Part shown: positions 1 to 7,638 of the stretch, piece by piece
Layout: each line of letters begins with the position of its first letter
Position numbering within the stretch: position 1 is the first letter of the stretch
Assembly (NCBI GenBank): GCA_910584605.1
Contig: CAJUAW010000021.1
Location: forward strand, 1,902 to 29,734
Reading direction: 5' to 3'
DNA length: 27,833 bases
DNA from: an uncultured Oscillospiraceae bacterium
GTDB lineage: Bacteria > Bacillota_A > Clostridia > Oscillospirales > Oscillospiraceae
Translations under genes and position numbers: made by a program
Notes under the pieces: generated by a model
The model's database searches: none
What the model saw: the letters and a program-made list of their open reading frames with translations, nothing else
What the model was told of the DNA's origin: nothing

Positions 1-30
1 CTGGAGTTCAGACGTGTGCTCTTCCGATCT
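1..30. other. Illumina TruSeq read-2 adapter remnant
   Basis: These 30 bases match the 3' part of the standard Illumina TruSeq read-2 adapter, ending in CTTCCGATCT. They are not genomic. Read through on the minus strand they add the false tail IGRAHV to the neighbouring truncated RsmB. The biological sequence begins at base 31. Confidence 0.97.
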
Positions 31-319
31 CCGCGCTGTGGGGGATTTTTTCCAGAAACAGCATCTGGTACGCCCCTAGCCGCAGGGCCTCCGCCACCTT
101 GCCCTCCATCCGTTTCAGGGGGAGGCTGGAGAACTGGGACAGGTAAAAATCCAGCAGCAGCTGGTTTTGGAGCACGCCAAAGCACAGCTGAGTGGCCAGC
201 GCCCCGTCCCGGCTGTCCAGTCCGGCGGCGGACAGCCGCTTTTTCAGGATGGCGTCCGACCATCCCCCCTGCCGCTGGCAGTCGTTCAGTGCCAGCAGCG
301 ATACTTCCCGGGCGTCCAT
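31..319 (-). CDS. rsmB: 16S rRNA m5C967 methyltransferase RsmB, N-terminal fragment
   Basis: N-terminal 96 codons of RsmB (Sun/Fmu), which methylates C967 of 16S rRNA. Only the NusB-like RNA-binding domain is present: an all-helical stretch with conserved patterns such as LATQLCFGVL and EALRLGAYQMLFLEKIPHSA. The SAM-dependent methyltransferase domain lies beyond the contig end. The ATG at 319 is preceded by AAGGAGG, which supports this start. The gene follows fmt by 97 bp, the usual def-fmt-rsmB order of Firmicutes. The 95-base gap (320-414) is GC-rich with no convincing terminator, so cotranscription is likely. The apparent C-terminus is adapter-derived and the gene is cut by the assembly, not biologically truncated. 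Confidence 0.88.
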
Positions 320-414
320 GAGCTCGTCCCTCCTTCCGCTTGTCCATCGCCTGCAGGGGCAGGCGGCCTCGACAGCCCCCTATAACGTTGCGCCGGGCCG
401 TCGCCCCCTGCGGT

Positions 415-1380
415 TCACCGATTCAAGTGCGGACCACCCAGCGGTGTGCCGCTGATTGGGTTCCCCCGCAAATAGTCTGCGGCAGACATCTTCTTTTTGC
501 CGGGGGCCTGGAGCTCTAAAAGACGCAGGACCTGGCCGTCGCCGCAGGCGATATCGATGCCATCCTTCCCTGCCGCCACAATGACGCCGGGGCAGGCGGA
601 TGCCTTCGTTCCGGGCAGGCAGGAGCGGTGAAGCTTCATCGTGTCCCCGGTAATCACGTCGGTGGTGGCTGACGGCCACGGAACCAGCCCTCGGATTTGG
701 TTATGAATCTCCCAGGCGCTTCGGGTCCAGTCAATGTGGGACAGGGACTTGGACAGCATGGGGGCCAGGGTGGCCTGTTCGTGGTCCTGGGGGATGCGGG
801 AGGCGGTTCCGGCCTCGATTTGGGCCACGGCCTCCAAAATCATTTTCCCACCCAGTTCCGCCAAGCGGCCGTAGAGCATCTCCGCCGTTTCTTCGGGATG
901 GATGGGCGTGGACTGCTGGAGGATCACGTCCCCTGCATCCAGCTCGGAGGCCATGTGCATGATGGTGACGCCGGTCTCCGCCTCCCCGTTGAGGATAGCC
1001 CAGTTGATGGGGGCGGCCCCCCGGTACTTGGGCAGCAGGGACGAGTGGACATTGACGCACCCCTTGGGAGGCAGGGCCAGAATGTCGTCGGGGAGGATAC
1101 GGCCGTAGGCCGCCACCACAATCAGCTCCGGAGCCAACTCCCGCAAAATAGTCAGGGCGGCCCCATCCCGCAGCTTCTCTGGCTGGTAGACGGGGATACT
1201 GTAGCCTATGGTATTATAATTGAGGGTACATGTCTTCACCATAGGGGGCTGGAGCTTGTTCTGGTGCCGCCCCACCGGCTTGTCCGGCTGGCAGAACACC
1301 CCAACCACCTGGTGCTCCTGGATCAGCGCCTTCAGAGAGGGGACGGCAAATTCAGGAGTCCCCATGAAAACGATTCTCAT
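415..1380 (-). CDS. fmt: Methionyl-tRNA formyltransferase
   Basis: Formylates initiator Met-tRNA using 10-formyl-THF, in the cytosol. The 321 aa protein starts MRIVFMGTPEFAVPSL, typical of the family. The formyltransferase active-site set is visible: N110 and H112 in VNVHSSLLPKYRGAAP and D148 in ELDAGD. The C-terminal OB-like domain contains GKKKMSAADYLRGN. Length is close to the usual 310-320 aa. The start codon overlaps the def stop as ATGA, and its AGGAGG lies inside the end of def, so translation is probably coupled. Def then removes the formyl group that Fmt adds. Confident call. Confidence 0.97.
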   Translation of the reverse strand: MRIVFMGTPEFAVPSLKALIQEHQVVGVFCQPDKPVGRHQNKLQPPMVKTCTLNYNTIGYSIPVYQPEKLRDGAALTILRELAPELIVVAAYGRILPDDILALPPKGCVNVHSSLLPKYRGAAPINWAILNGEAETGVTIMHMASELDAGDVILQQSTPIHPEETAEMLYGRLAELGGKMILEAVAQIEAGTASRIPQDHEQATLAPMLSKSLSHIDWTRSAWEIHNQIRGLVPWPSATTDVITGDTMKLHRSCLPGTKASACPGVIVAAGKDGIDIACGDGQVLRLLELQAPGKKKMSAADYLRGNPISGTPLGGPHLNR

Positions 1381-1910
1381 CTTCTTCTCCTCCTGCGCCG
1401 CCTGGCGTTCTCCTCTTTCTCCTCCTGGGACATGATCTCGTCCAGCTCCTCGGCGGTATAAAGGCGGTCAGTGTGCTCGGCGTACATATGGCCCTCCAGG
1501 TGCTCCAGCTCGTGGCAGTAGCACCGGGCGGCCATCTCGGTCCCCTCGATTTCGAACCAGTTGCCATACCGGTCCTGAGCCCGCACCCGGACCCAATTGG
1601 GCCGTTTCACCTTGCCCCACATGCCGGGCAGGGACAGGCAGCCCTCCCAGCCGTCCTGCTCCCCCTCCTGGGCCAGCAGCTCCGGGTTGACAAGCTCGAT
1701 CATCTCATCCAGCTCCGGGTCAGGCACCACAATCACCGCCCGGCGAAGGATACCGATCTGGGGGGCTGCCAAACCAGCGCCGTTGGCGTCCGACAGGGTC
1801 TCCTTCAGATCGTCCAGCAGATCGGCCAGCTTGCCGTCAAACTTGGTCACTGGGTGGCACACCTTGCTCAGTGCCGGGTCATCCTGGGTCAAAATCGTTC
1901 GGATCGACAT
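1377..1910 (-). CDS. def: Peptide deformylase
   Basis: Metal-dependent removal of the N-formyl group from nascent proteins at the ribosome. All three family motifs are present: GAGLAAPQ at residues 44-51, EGCLS at 89-93 (Cys metal ligand) and HELEH at 133-137 (two His ligands and the catalytic Glu; the usual HExDH Asp is Glu here). The protein has 177 aa. Its acidic tail is followed by eight consecutive arginines, which coincide with the Shine-Dalgarno of fmt. The ATG at 1910 is preceded by AAGGAG that abuts the priA stop codon. It sits between priA and fmt as in many Firmicutes. Confidence 0.97.
   Translation of the reverse strand: MSIRTILTQDDPALSKVCHPVTKFDGKLADLLDDLKETLSDANGAGLAAPQIGILRRAVIVVPDPELDEMIELVNPELLAQEGEQDGWEGCLSLPGMWGKVKRPNWVRVRAQDRYGNWFEIEGTEMAARCYCHELEHLEGHMYAEHTDRLYTAEELDEIMSQEEKEENARRRRRRRR
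1389..1394 (-). promoter_or_regulatory. fmt Shine-Dalgarno embedded in def
   Basis: AGGAGG 8 nt upstream of the fmt ATG. It falls in frame as two Arg codons (AGG AGG) of def and forms part of the poly-arginine end of Def. Confidence 0.8.
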
Positions 1911-1924
1911 ACTCTTTTCTCCTT

Positions 1925-4393
1925 CTAGCTGTTATAGGGGTCCACATCCGCATAGATGGAGACGCCCTTGTTTTCTTTATCCTTTTGGGCCGCCCGGAGC
2001 AGATAGGACAGCAGGTTCCGGAAGGCTTTCTCGGGCTGGCCAGTGAGGGTAAGGCGGTAGCGGTAGCGGTTGTTCACCTTGGCAATGGCCGCGGGAGCCG
2101 GTCCCAGCAGCTGCCACGGTCCGGGGAGGCTGGGCAGCTCCGCCTCCAGCGCCTGGCGCAGGCGGGTACAGCCCCGCAAAACGGCCCCCTCCTCCAGACC
2201 GGAGGCGGTGACTACCACGTGCTGGGCAAAGGGCGGGTCCAGACGCAGACGCCGCAGCTCAATCTCCTGTTCGTAGAAGCAGTCATAGTCCTGGCGGGCG
2301 GCACAGCGGATTACGTCGTTGTCCGGGGTGAAGGTCTGAATGACCGCTCTCCCCTGCTTCTCCCCCCGTCCCGCCCGGCCCACCACCTGGGTGAGGAGGG
2401 AAAAGGTCCGCTCCGCCGCCCGGAAGTCGTCCACATAGAGGGACAGATCAGGGGCGACCGCCCCCACCAGGGTCACGTTCTCAAAATCCAGCCCCTTGGC
2501 CACCATCTGGGTGCCCACCAGGATGGGGATTCTCTCCCGGCGGAACCGCTCCAGCAGCTCCTCGTGAGGGTGGGCGGCGGACACCGTATCCGTGTCCATC
2601 CGCAGCACCTCCGCCCAGGGGAACTGGTCCCGGAGCTCCTCCTGGACCCGCTGGGTGCCGGTGCCCACAAAGCTCAGCAGTCCCCCGCAGGAGGGACACG
2701 CCGGAGGCAGCTTTTGGGAATAGCCGCAGTGGTGGCACATCAGCCGGCTGTTGACCGAATGGTAGGTCAGCTTGACCGAGCAGCGGGGACACTCCGGAGC
2801 CTGGCCGCACTCCCCGCAGAGCACCATCCGGCTGGCCCCCCGGCGGTTGAGGAACAGGATGGCCTGCTCCTCCCGCTTCAGGGTCTCTGCCAGCTCCTGG
2901 TGCAGGACCGAGCTGATGGAGCCGGCATTGCCCTGGCGCAGCTCCTCCTTCAGGTCCGCGATGAGCACCTGGGGCAGAGCCCTCTGGTTATACCGGTTCT
3001 TCAGCCGGAACAGCCCGATCTGGCCCTCCCTGGCCTGGTACATGGTCTCCACCGACGGGGTGGCCGAGCCCAGCACCAGCAGGGCGTTGTTCTGGACACA
3101 GCGGTATTTGGCCACGTCCCGGGCGTGGTAGCGGGGAACATTTTCCGACTTGTAGCTGCCCTCCTGCTCCTCATCCAGGATGATAAGGCCCAGGTCTTTC
3201 AGGGGTGCGAACACCGCCGACCGGGTTCCGATCACCACCTGGGCCTCGCCCCGGTGGGCCCGCTTCCACTCGTCGTACCGCTCCCCCGCCCGGAGGGAGC
3301 TGTGGAGCACCGCCACCTGACTGCCGAAATGGGCGGCGAAGCTCCGCAGCAGCTGGGGGGTCAGCACGATCTCGGGCACCAGCACCAGAGCGGTCCGGCC
3401 CCGGTCCAGCGTCTCCTGGATCAGACGGATGTACACCTGGGTCTTGCCGCTGCCCGTCACGCCGTAGAGCAGGGCGGCGGCGGGTCCCTCCTGCCGGGCC
3501 AGGGCGTCCAGCCCCTCGAAGGCCGCCTGCTGTTCCCCGTTGAGTACAGGCGGCAGGGCCGGCTCCACATCCTCCAGAGGGGTCCGGCGCAGCACCTCCT
3601 GCATCTCCAGGGTGAGAATCCCGCTTTTTTCCAGCGACTTGAGCGTCTGGGGAGACGCCCCGGTAAAGTAACATAGGTCCTTGGCCGACGCCGCCCCAAG
3701 CGCGCACAACAGCTCTGTTACCGCGTAGCGCAGGGGGGCGGTCTTCCGCCGGGGGGCCACCATCGCCATGGCGTCCTCCACCGGGACGGCCAGCACCGCC
3801 AGCTTCTCCGTCTTGTCCCCTACCGCCCGCTGGGCGGCGGTCTCCACAACGGCCGCTCCCGCCTCGGTAAGCCGGCGGATGGCGGGGTTGGGGTCCCGGG
3901 TCCCGAAGGCCAGGCGGATCTGCTCCATGTCCCCCTTCCCGCCCCAGCTCCACAGCAGGTCCAGCAGCTGGACGGCCGCAGGCGCGTCCCCGGCGGCGGC
4001 GTAGGCCCGCGCCCGGTCCACGCCCGGCTTGATGGCCACGCAGTCCCGCAGGGAGAAGTACAGCCCCGCCGGCAGCATGGCTTTGACGCAGTCGTAGACG
4101 GTGCAGAAATACCGCTCCCGCATCCACAGGGCCAGCTGGACCGCCTTTTCGTCCAGCACCGGCTCCTCGTCCAGCGCCGCTTGAATGCTCTTCAGCGGCT
4201 GTCCGGCGGAGGGGGCCTCAGAAACGGACAGCACCAGCCCGTCCGACCCCCGGTTGCCGGCGGCGAAGGGCACCAGCACCCGCATCCCGGGGACCACATG
4301 GTCCTCCAGCCCGGCGGGGACCAGATAGTCGTAGGGGCGGTCAATGGCATAAACAGCCTTTGCAACAGCCACCTTTGCAATTTTCCGTCCCAA
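1925..4393 (-). CDS. priA: Primosomal protein N' (replication restart helicase PriA)
   Basis: 3'-to-5' superfamily 2 helicase that reloads the replisome at stalled forks. Numbering from a possible upstream TTG at 4411, the order is: N-terminal 3'-end-binding domain (about 1-110, with YDYLVP), winged helix, Walker A GVTGSGKT at 317-324, Walker B region DEEQ at 413-416, GSATPSVET, then an eight-cysteine zinc-binding insert (CGECGQAPECPRC and CHHCGYSQ...CPSCGG), and motifs V/VI (GTQMVAKGLDF, QVVGRAGRG). No ATG start is available. TTG at 4393 is chosen because GAGGTGA lies 5 nt upstream; TTG 4411 and GTG 4402 have poorer sites. Oddity: the Walker B region reads DEEQ where most PriA have DEEH. Confidence 0.95.
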   Translation of the reverse strand: MGRKIAKVAVAKAVYAIDRPYDYLVPAGLEDHVVPGMRVLVPFAAGNRGSDGLVLSVSEAPSAGQPLKSIQAALDEEPVLDEKAVQLALWMRERYFCTVYDCVKAMLPAGLYFSLRDCVAIKPGVDRARAYAAAGDAPAAVQLLDLLWSWGGKGDMEQIRLAFGTRDPNPAIRRLTEAGAAVVETAAQRAVGDKTEKLAVLAVPVEDAMAMVAPRRKTAPLRYAVTELLCALGAASAKDLCYFTGASPQTLKSLEKSGILTLEMQEVLRRTPLEDVEPALPPVLNGEQQAAFEGLDALARQEGPAAALLYGVTGSGKTQVYIRLIQETLDRGRTALVLVPEIVLTPQLLRSFAAHFGSQVAVLHSSLRAGERYDEWKRAHRGEAQVVIGTRSAVFAPLKDLGLIILDEEQEGSYKSENVPRYHARDVAKYRCVQNNALLVLGSATPSVETMYQAREGQIGLFRLKNRYNQRALPQVLIADLKEELRQGNAGSISSVLHQELAETLKREEQAILFLNRRGASRMVLCGECGQAPECPRCSVKLTYHSVNSRLMCHHCGYSQKLPPACPSCGGLLSFVGTGTQRVQEELRDQFPWAEVLRMDTDTVSAAHPHEELLERFRRERIPILVGTQMVAKGLDFENVTLVGAVAPDLSLYVDDFRAAERTFSLLTQVVGRAGRGEKQGRAVIQTFTPDNDVIRCAARQDYDCFYEQEIELRRLRLDPPFAQHVVVTASGLEEGAVLRGCTRLRQALEAELPSLPGPWQLLGPAPAAIAKVNNRYRYRLTLTGQPEKAFRNLLSYLLRAAQKDKENKGVSIYADVDPYNS

Positions 4394-4460
4394 GGCTGTC
4401 ACCTCTCGCAAAAAGATAAAGGCCGGCGCCCTGGCAGCCCGCTTTATCGGAGTAATCCAA

Positions 4461-4488
4461 CAAAACGGGGCGGCAAGGGCACCGCCCC
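4461..4488 (-). terminator. Possible terminator or attenuator after rpoZ
   Basis: A 7-bp GC stem (GGGGCGG/CCGCCCC at 4467-4488, 8-nt loop) is followed on the minus strand by GTTTTG. The U tract is short, so it may only attenuate read-through from rpoZ into priA. Confidence 0.4.
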
Positions 4489-4494
4489 CCCTGC

Positions 4495-4704
4495 TTATTC
4501 CTGTTCCGAGGCCTCGGGCTGGACCTCCAGCTTGCCATCGGCCACCGCCTGAATGGCAATGCTCACCGGCTTCTCGGCCAGGGGTTCGCCGGACATTTCG
4601 GCGTCGCGGGCAATGCGGCGGGCCTGACAGGCCACCACATTCACCAGCTCATAGCGGCTGGGCACCTTTTCCAGCAGGTCCTTCATCGCGGGATACAGCA
4701 TCAT
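4495..4704 (-). CDS. rpoZ: RNA polymerase omega subunit
   Basis: Small RNA polymerase subunit (69 aa) that helps assemble and stabilise the beta' subunit. The N-terminus MLYPAMKDLLEKVPSRYELV followed by VACQARRIARDAE is the recognisable omega core. The C-terminus is an acidic, Glu-rich tail. Two consecutive ATGs (4704 and 4701) are available; AAGGAG lies 8 nt upstream of the first. It lies between gmk and priA, the standard Firmicute location, although coaBC, which often follows rpoZ, is missing. Confidence 0.95.
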   Translation of the reverse strand: MMLYPAMKDLLEKVPSRYELVNVVACQARRIARDAEMSGEPLAEKPVSIAIQAVADGKLEVQPEASEQE

Positions 4705-4738
4705 AGCAAAGACTCCTTCATGTCATATAATACTATTG

Positions 4739-5344
4739 TTACGCAAACTGCGCCAGAATAGACTTTCGATTCTCCACTCTGCACTCTGCGGCCTTCAGGA
4801 TGGCCTCGATCTCCGCCACAGCCCCCGACACCTTGTCGTTGATGACCAGGTAGTCGTAGCTGGGGATCTCCTTAAACTCGATTTTGGCCTTCTCCAGCCG
4901 GCCGGCAATGACATCCTCGCTGTCGGTGTTTCGCCGGTGGAGCCGCCGGGACAGCTCCTCAAAGGAGGGGGGGATAATGAAGATAAACAAAGCGTCCGGG
5001 CACCGGGCCCGCACCTTGGCCGCCCCCTGGACCTCGATGTCCAGCAGCACGTCCACCCCCGCGTTCAGCTTGTCCTGGATGGCCTTCAGCGAGGTGCCGT
5101 AGTAGTTGTTCACGTACTCGGCGTACTCCAGCAGCTCGTCGGCGGCGATCATCCGCTCAAACTCCTCCCGGACGACAAAGTTGTAATTCACCCCATCCTG
5201 CTCGCCCACCCGGGGCTGCCGGGTGGTGTAGGAAACCGAAAAGTAGATGTTCTCCCGCTGGCCGAACAGCTCCGCGATCACCGTGCTCTTGCCCACGCCC
5301 GACGGCCCGGACAGCACGATCAATTGTCCCTTCTCCTTTTTCAT
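4739..5344 (-). CDS. gmk: Guanylate kinase
   Basis: Phosphorylates GMP to GDP with ATP (purine salvage, (p)ppGpp homeostasis). The 201 aa protein has the P-loop GPSGVGKST at residues 13-21, the GMP-binding signature SVSYTTRQPRVGEQDGVNY, and LDIEVQGAAKV. Length is normal. The ATG at 5344 overlaps the remA stop as ATGA, with GAGGAGGAG just upstream inside remA, indicating translational coupling. The remA-gmk-rpoZ order is conserved in Firmicutes. Confidence 0.97.
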   Translation of the reverse strand: MKKEKGQLIVLSGPSGVGKSTVIAELFGQRENIYFSVSYTTRQPRVGEQDGVNYNFVVREEFERMIAADELLEYAEYVNNYYGTSLKAIQDKLNAGVDVLLDIEVQGAAKVRARCPDALFIFIIPPSFEELSRRLHRRNTDSEDVIAGRLEKAKIEFKEIPSYDYLVINDKVSGAVAEIEAILKAAECRVENRKSILAQFA

Positions 5345-5604
5345 GGCTCCTCCTCTCCTCCGTCCCGCGTCTCATCCCCCAGACGGCCCGCGATCACCTC
5401 CGGGGAGAGGGCGGACAGCACCAGATGGTCGTTGTCCATAACCAGAACCGCCTTGGTCTTGCGGCCATAGGTCGCGTCAATGAGGATGCCCCGCTCCCTG
5501 GCCTCCTGGGTCATGCGCTTGATGGGAGCGGACTCGGGGCTGACCACCGCCACCAGCCGGCCGGCAGAGACCAGACTGCCAAAGCCGATGTTGATGAGCT
5601 TCAA
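5341..5604 (-). CDS. remA: RemA family DNA-binding regulator (DUF370/YlzA)
   Basis: The 87 aa protein begins MKLINIGFGSLV and contains AVVSPESAPIKRM, RERGILIDATYGRKTKAV and VLSALSPEVIAGRL, diagnostic for the RemA/DUF370 family. In Bacillus subtilis RemA is a DNA-binding activator of biofilm-matrix and osmoprotection genes; the role in Clostridia is not established. The start is TTG at 5604, supported by GGGGAGG 5 nt upstream and by homology of the N-terminus; that SD follows directly on the yicC stop. The last residues GGEEEP are encoded by the gmk ribosome-binding region. Confidence 0.93.
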   Translation of the reverse strand: MKLINIGFGSLVSAGRLVAVVSPESAPIKRMTQEARERGILIDATYGRKTKAVLVMDNDHLVLSALSPEVIAGRLGDETRDGGEEEP

Positions 5605-5617
5605 CGGTGCCTCCCCC

Positions 5618-6496
5618 TTACTCAATGTTCTGGACCTGCTCCCGGATCTTTTCGATCTCCGCCTTGATGTCCACCACCTGGCCGGAGATTTCGATGTCGC
5701 TGCACTTGGAGCCGATGGTGTTGGCCTCCCGGTTAAACTCCTGGATGAGGAAGTCCAGCTTCCGCCCGGTAGCGCCCCCCTTGGAGAGCATCTCCCGCAG
5801 CTGGCCGATGTGGCTGCGCAGGCGGACGGTCTCCTCGTCCACCGCCACCTTGTCGGCAAAAACAGCCGCCTCTGTAAGGATGCGGGCGGGGTCGATCTGG
5901 GTGCTGGCCAGGACCTCGTTCATCCGGGCCTCCAGCTTGGCACGGTACTCCGCCACTGTCTGGGGGGACCGCTTCTCCACGACGGCCACCTTTTCTTCGA
6001 TGGCGGCAGCCCTGGACAGGATGTCCTCCTTCATCCGCTCTCCTTCCCGGGTGCGCATCTGGTCGAAATCGACCAGAGCCTGGTCCAGAACGGAGCAGAT
6101 ATCCCGCGCCATCTCTTCCACATCCTCCTCGGCCTTCTCGGCCAGGAGGACCTCCGGGAACCGGGACAGCAGGGAGACAGAGATCTCTCCCGACAGCCCG
6201 TAGTCCTCCGACAGCTGCTTCAGCGCGGTGAAATAGCCATCCGCCACCGGCCGGTTTACAGACACCTGCACCTTGCCGGCGCTGGAGCTGTCCAGGGTGA
6301 CGAAAACGTCCACCTTTCCCCTGGAGATTGCCCCTTGCACCTGGGTCTTGATGGCGTCCTCCGCAAAGAGGTACAGCCGGGGTATGCGGACACTGCAGTC
6401 CAGATAGCGGTTGTTCACGGAGCGAAGCTCCACAGTAATGGTACAGCCGTTGAAGGTCTCCTCCGCCCGGCCGTACCCGGTCATGCTTTTGACCAT
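5618..6496 (-). CDS. yicC: YicC/YloC family endoribonuclease
   Basis: The 292 aa protein begins MVKSMTGYGRAEE, the signature N-terminus of the YicC/YloC family, and has the conserved ELRSVNNRYLD, RGKVDVFV and the C-terminal DUF1732 block (RLRSHIGQLREML, GRKLDFLIQEFNRE, TIGSK). E. coli YicC and B. subtilis YloC have been reported as endoribonucleases; substrate here is unknown. A long acidic helical middle (about 150-230) fits a coiled-coil arm. Start ATG 6496 has AAGGAGAG upstream, which begins in the stop codon of the preceding gene. An upstream in-frame extension exists but lacks family similarity. It sits directly before remA, as yloC does in Bacillus. Confidence 0.95.
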   Translation of the reverse strand: MVKSMTGYGRAEETFNGCTITVELRSVNNRYLDCSVRIPRLYLFAEDAIKTQVQGAISRGKVDVFVTLDSSSAGKVQVSVNRPVADGYFTALKQLSEDYGLSGEISVSLLSRFPEVLLAEKAEEDVEEMARDICSVLDQALVDFDQMRTREGERMKEDILSRAAAIEEKVAVVEKRSPQTVAEYRAKLEARMNEVLASTQIDPARILTEAAVFADKVAVDEETVRLRSHIGQLREMLSKGGATGRKLDFLIQEFNREANTIGSKCSDIEISGQVVDIKAEIEKIREQVQNIE

Positions 6497-6510
6497 ATCG
6501 TTCACTCTCC

Positions 6511-7041
6511 TTAATGTCCTTTCGCACGGCCAAGCCGAATGCGCAAAAGGGTAATAAGTCGGGATAACCCAATATCGTAAATCACAAAGACCCCATAGCC
6601 CCCCAGGTAGAGGAGGAGCGTATGGTCTGCCAGCCACCCAGGGGGCTCCGGCATAAACAAAGCTTTCAGGAAAAACCAGAACAAAGTAAGCTCCCCGCCA
6701 AACAGCGCCAGCTTCAGGCACCACTCCAGCCACCGCCGGTCCAGGGACTCCAAACGGCCCTTGACCACCGGGTACAGCCCCAGGAAGGCCAGAAACATCA
6801 CCGCAACGCCCTTATCCGGCAGCAGGATCAGACCAAGAAGGGACGCCGCCGCCCAGCACAGATATCCCGCCGGCCGGCCGGCATACAGAGCGGCGGCCAT
6901 GGGGAACAGTCCGGCCGCCGCAGTCAGTCCCAACCGGCCCGAGGGAGCCGTGCAGGCCAGCCACAGCAGCACCAGGCTGCCAGCCGCCAGTACGCCGCCC
7001 AGCGCGGTATGGCTGCGCCGGGTTCGATCTGTCCACGCCAT
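6511..7041 (-). CDS. Polytopic membrane protein of unknown function
   Basis: 176 aa, very hydrophobic. I see about five membrane segments: around residues 14-32, 36-53, 57-75, 77-95 and 105-128, with a possible sixth near 140-165 (LLLYLGGYGVFVIYDIGL). A short basic N-terminus (RTRRSH) and basic C-terminus (RIRLGRAKGH) suggest both ends are cytoplasmic. I do not recognise the family. The ATG directly abuts the stop of the J-domain gene (TAA followed by ATG), and the gene's own stop overlaps the yicC SD, so it is embedded in the operon. Its position after a J-domain protein might mean a shared envelope or assembly role, but that is only a guess. Confidence 0.8.
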   Translation of the reverse strand: MAWTDRTRRSHTALGGVLAAGSLVLLWLACTAPSGRLGLTAAAGLFPMAAALYAGRPAGYLCWAAASLLGLILLPDKGVAVMFLAFLGLYPVVKGRLESLDRRWLEWCLKLALFGGELTLFWFFLKALFMPEPPGWLADHTLLLYLGGYGVFVIYDIGLSRLITLLRIRLGRAKGH

Positions 7042-7638
7042 TTAACAACGGCCTCCTCCGCACAGACAGTTGAGGCACATCAACGTGGTACAGCAGTCCA
7101 TGGCGTCCATCCCTGTGGAGTAGCCCGCAGGCCGGTATCCGCCCATGGACCCCCGCTGCATAATGGTCAGGGCTTGACGGTACTCCACATTGTTGGGGTC
7201 CATCTGGACGGCCCGGGTATAGTTCTGCATAGCCTCGTCCATCCAGCCCTTGCGGTAGGCGATGCTGCCGGCGAGGAAATACCACTCCCCGTCCTTCTGC
7301 CCCACCTCGTAGAGCAGCTGCTCCGCCTGCATCAGATCGCCCCCGTTGATCAGGTTGCGGATTCGGATATAGGAGGGATGGGCGGACGCCGAGGCATAGC
7401 CGTTCCGCTGGCCGCCGGGAGCGCCGGAGAAGCTCCCCGAATAGCCGCCGGCACGCTGCTTGGTGATGGTGTCGTAAGCCTCGTTGATCTCCTTCATTTT
7501 CTCCTCTGCCAGGTCGGCCAGGGGGTTATTCTGGTAGTTGTCCGGATGATACTTCCGGGCCAGCTCCCGGTAGGCTTTTTTCACCTCGTCGTCGCTGGCG
7601 TTCTGGCTGACTCCCAAAACACTGTACGGGTCTCTCAT
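7042..7638 (-). CDS. J-domain protein with TPR-like region and Cys-rich tail
   Basis: The 198 aa protein starts with a J domain (residues 1-65): DPYSVLGVSQNAS, AYRELARKYHPD with the HPD motif that stimulates DnaK ATPase, and EINEAYDTI. A Gly/Ser linker follows, then a helical TPR-like repeat (EQLLYEVGQKDGEWYFLAG, DEAMQNYTRAVQMDPNN), and a C-terminal tail with six cysteines in about 18 residues (DCCTTLMCLNCLCGGGRC) that could bind zinc or an Fe-S cluster. It lacks the DnaJ zinc-finger and C-terminal domains, so it is not DnaJ itself. ATG 7638 is chosen because GGAG lies 9 nt upstream and it overlaps the DUF5685 stop as ATGA; an upstream TTG at 7653 lacks support. Confidence 0.9.
   Translation of the reverse strand: MRDPYSVLGVSQNASDDEVKKAYRELARKYHPDNYQNNPLADLAEEKMKEINEAYDTITKQRAGGYSGSFSGAPGGQRNGYASASAHPSYIRIRNLINGGDLMQAEQLLYEVGQKDGEWYFLAGSIAYRKGWMDEAMQNYTRAVQMDPNNVEYRQALTIMQRGSMGGYRPAGYSTGMDAMDCCTTLMCLNCLCGGGRC

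Noticed and set aside
380..679. 99-codon minus-strand frame at the end of fmt
   Set aside because: Out-of-frame overlap with the conserved C-terminal domain of fmt; no own SD or family.
1871..3676. 601-codon plus-strand open frame opposite priA
   Set aside because: Shadow of priA: GC-rich codon structure keeps the opposite strand open; the product has no recognisable domain and the minus-strand gene is certain.
6497..6733. Upstream extension of YicC
   Set aside because: Would lie inside the membrane-protein gene; MVKSMTGYGR at 6496 is the conserved start with a strong SD.
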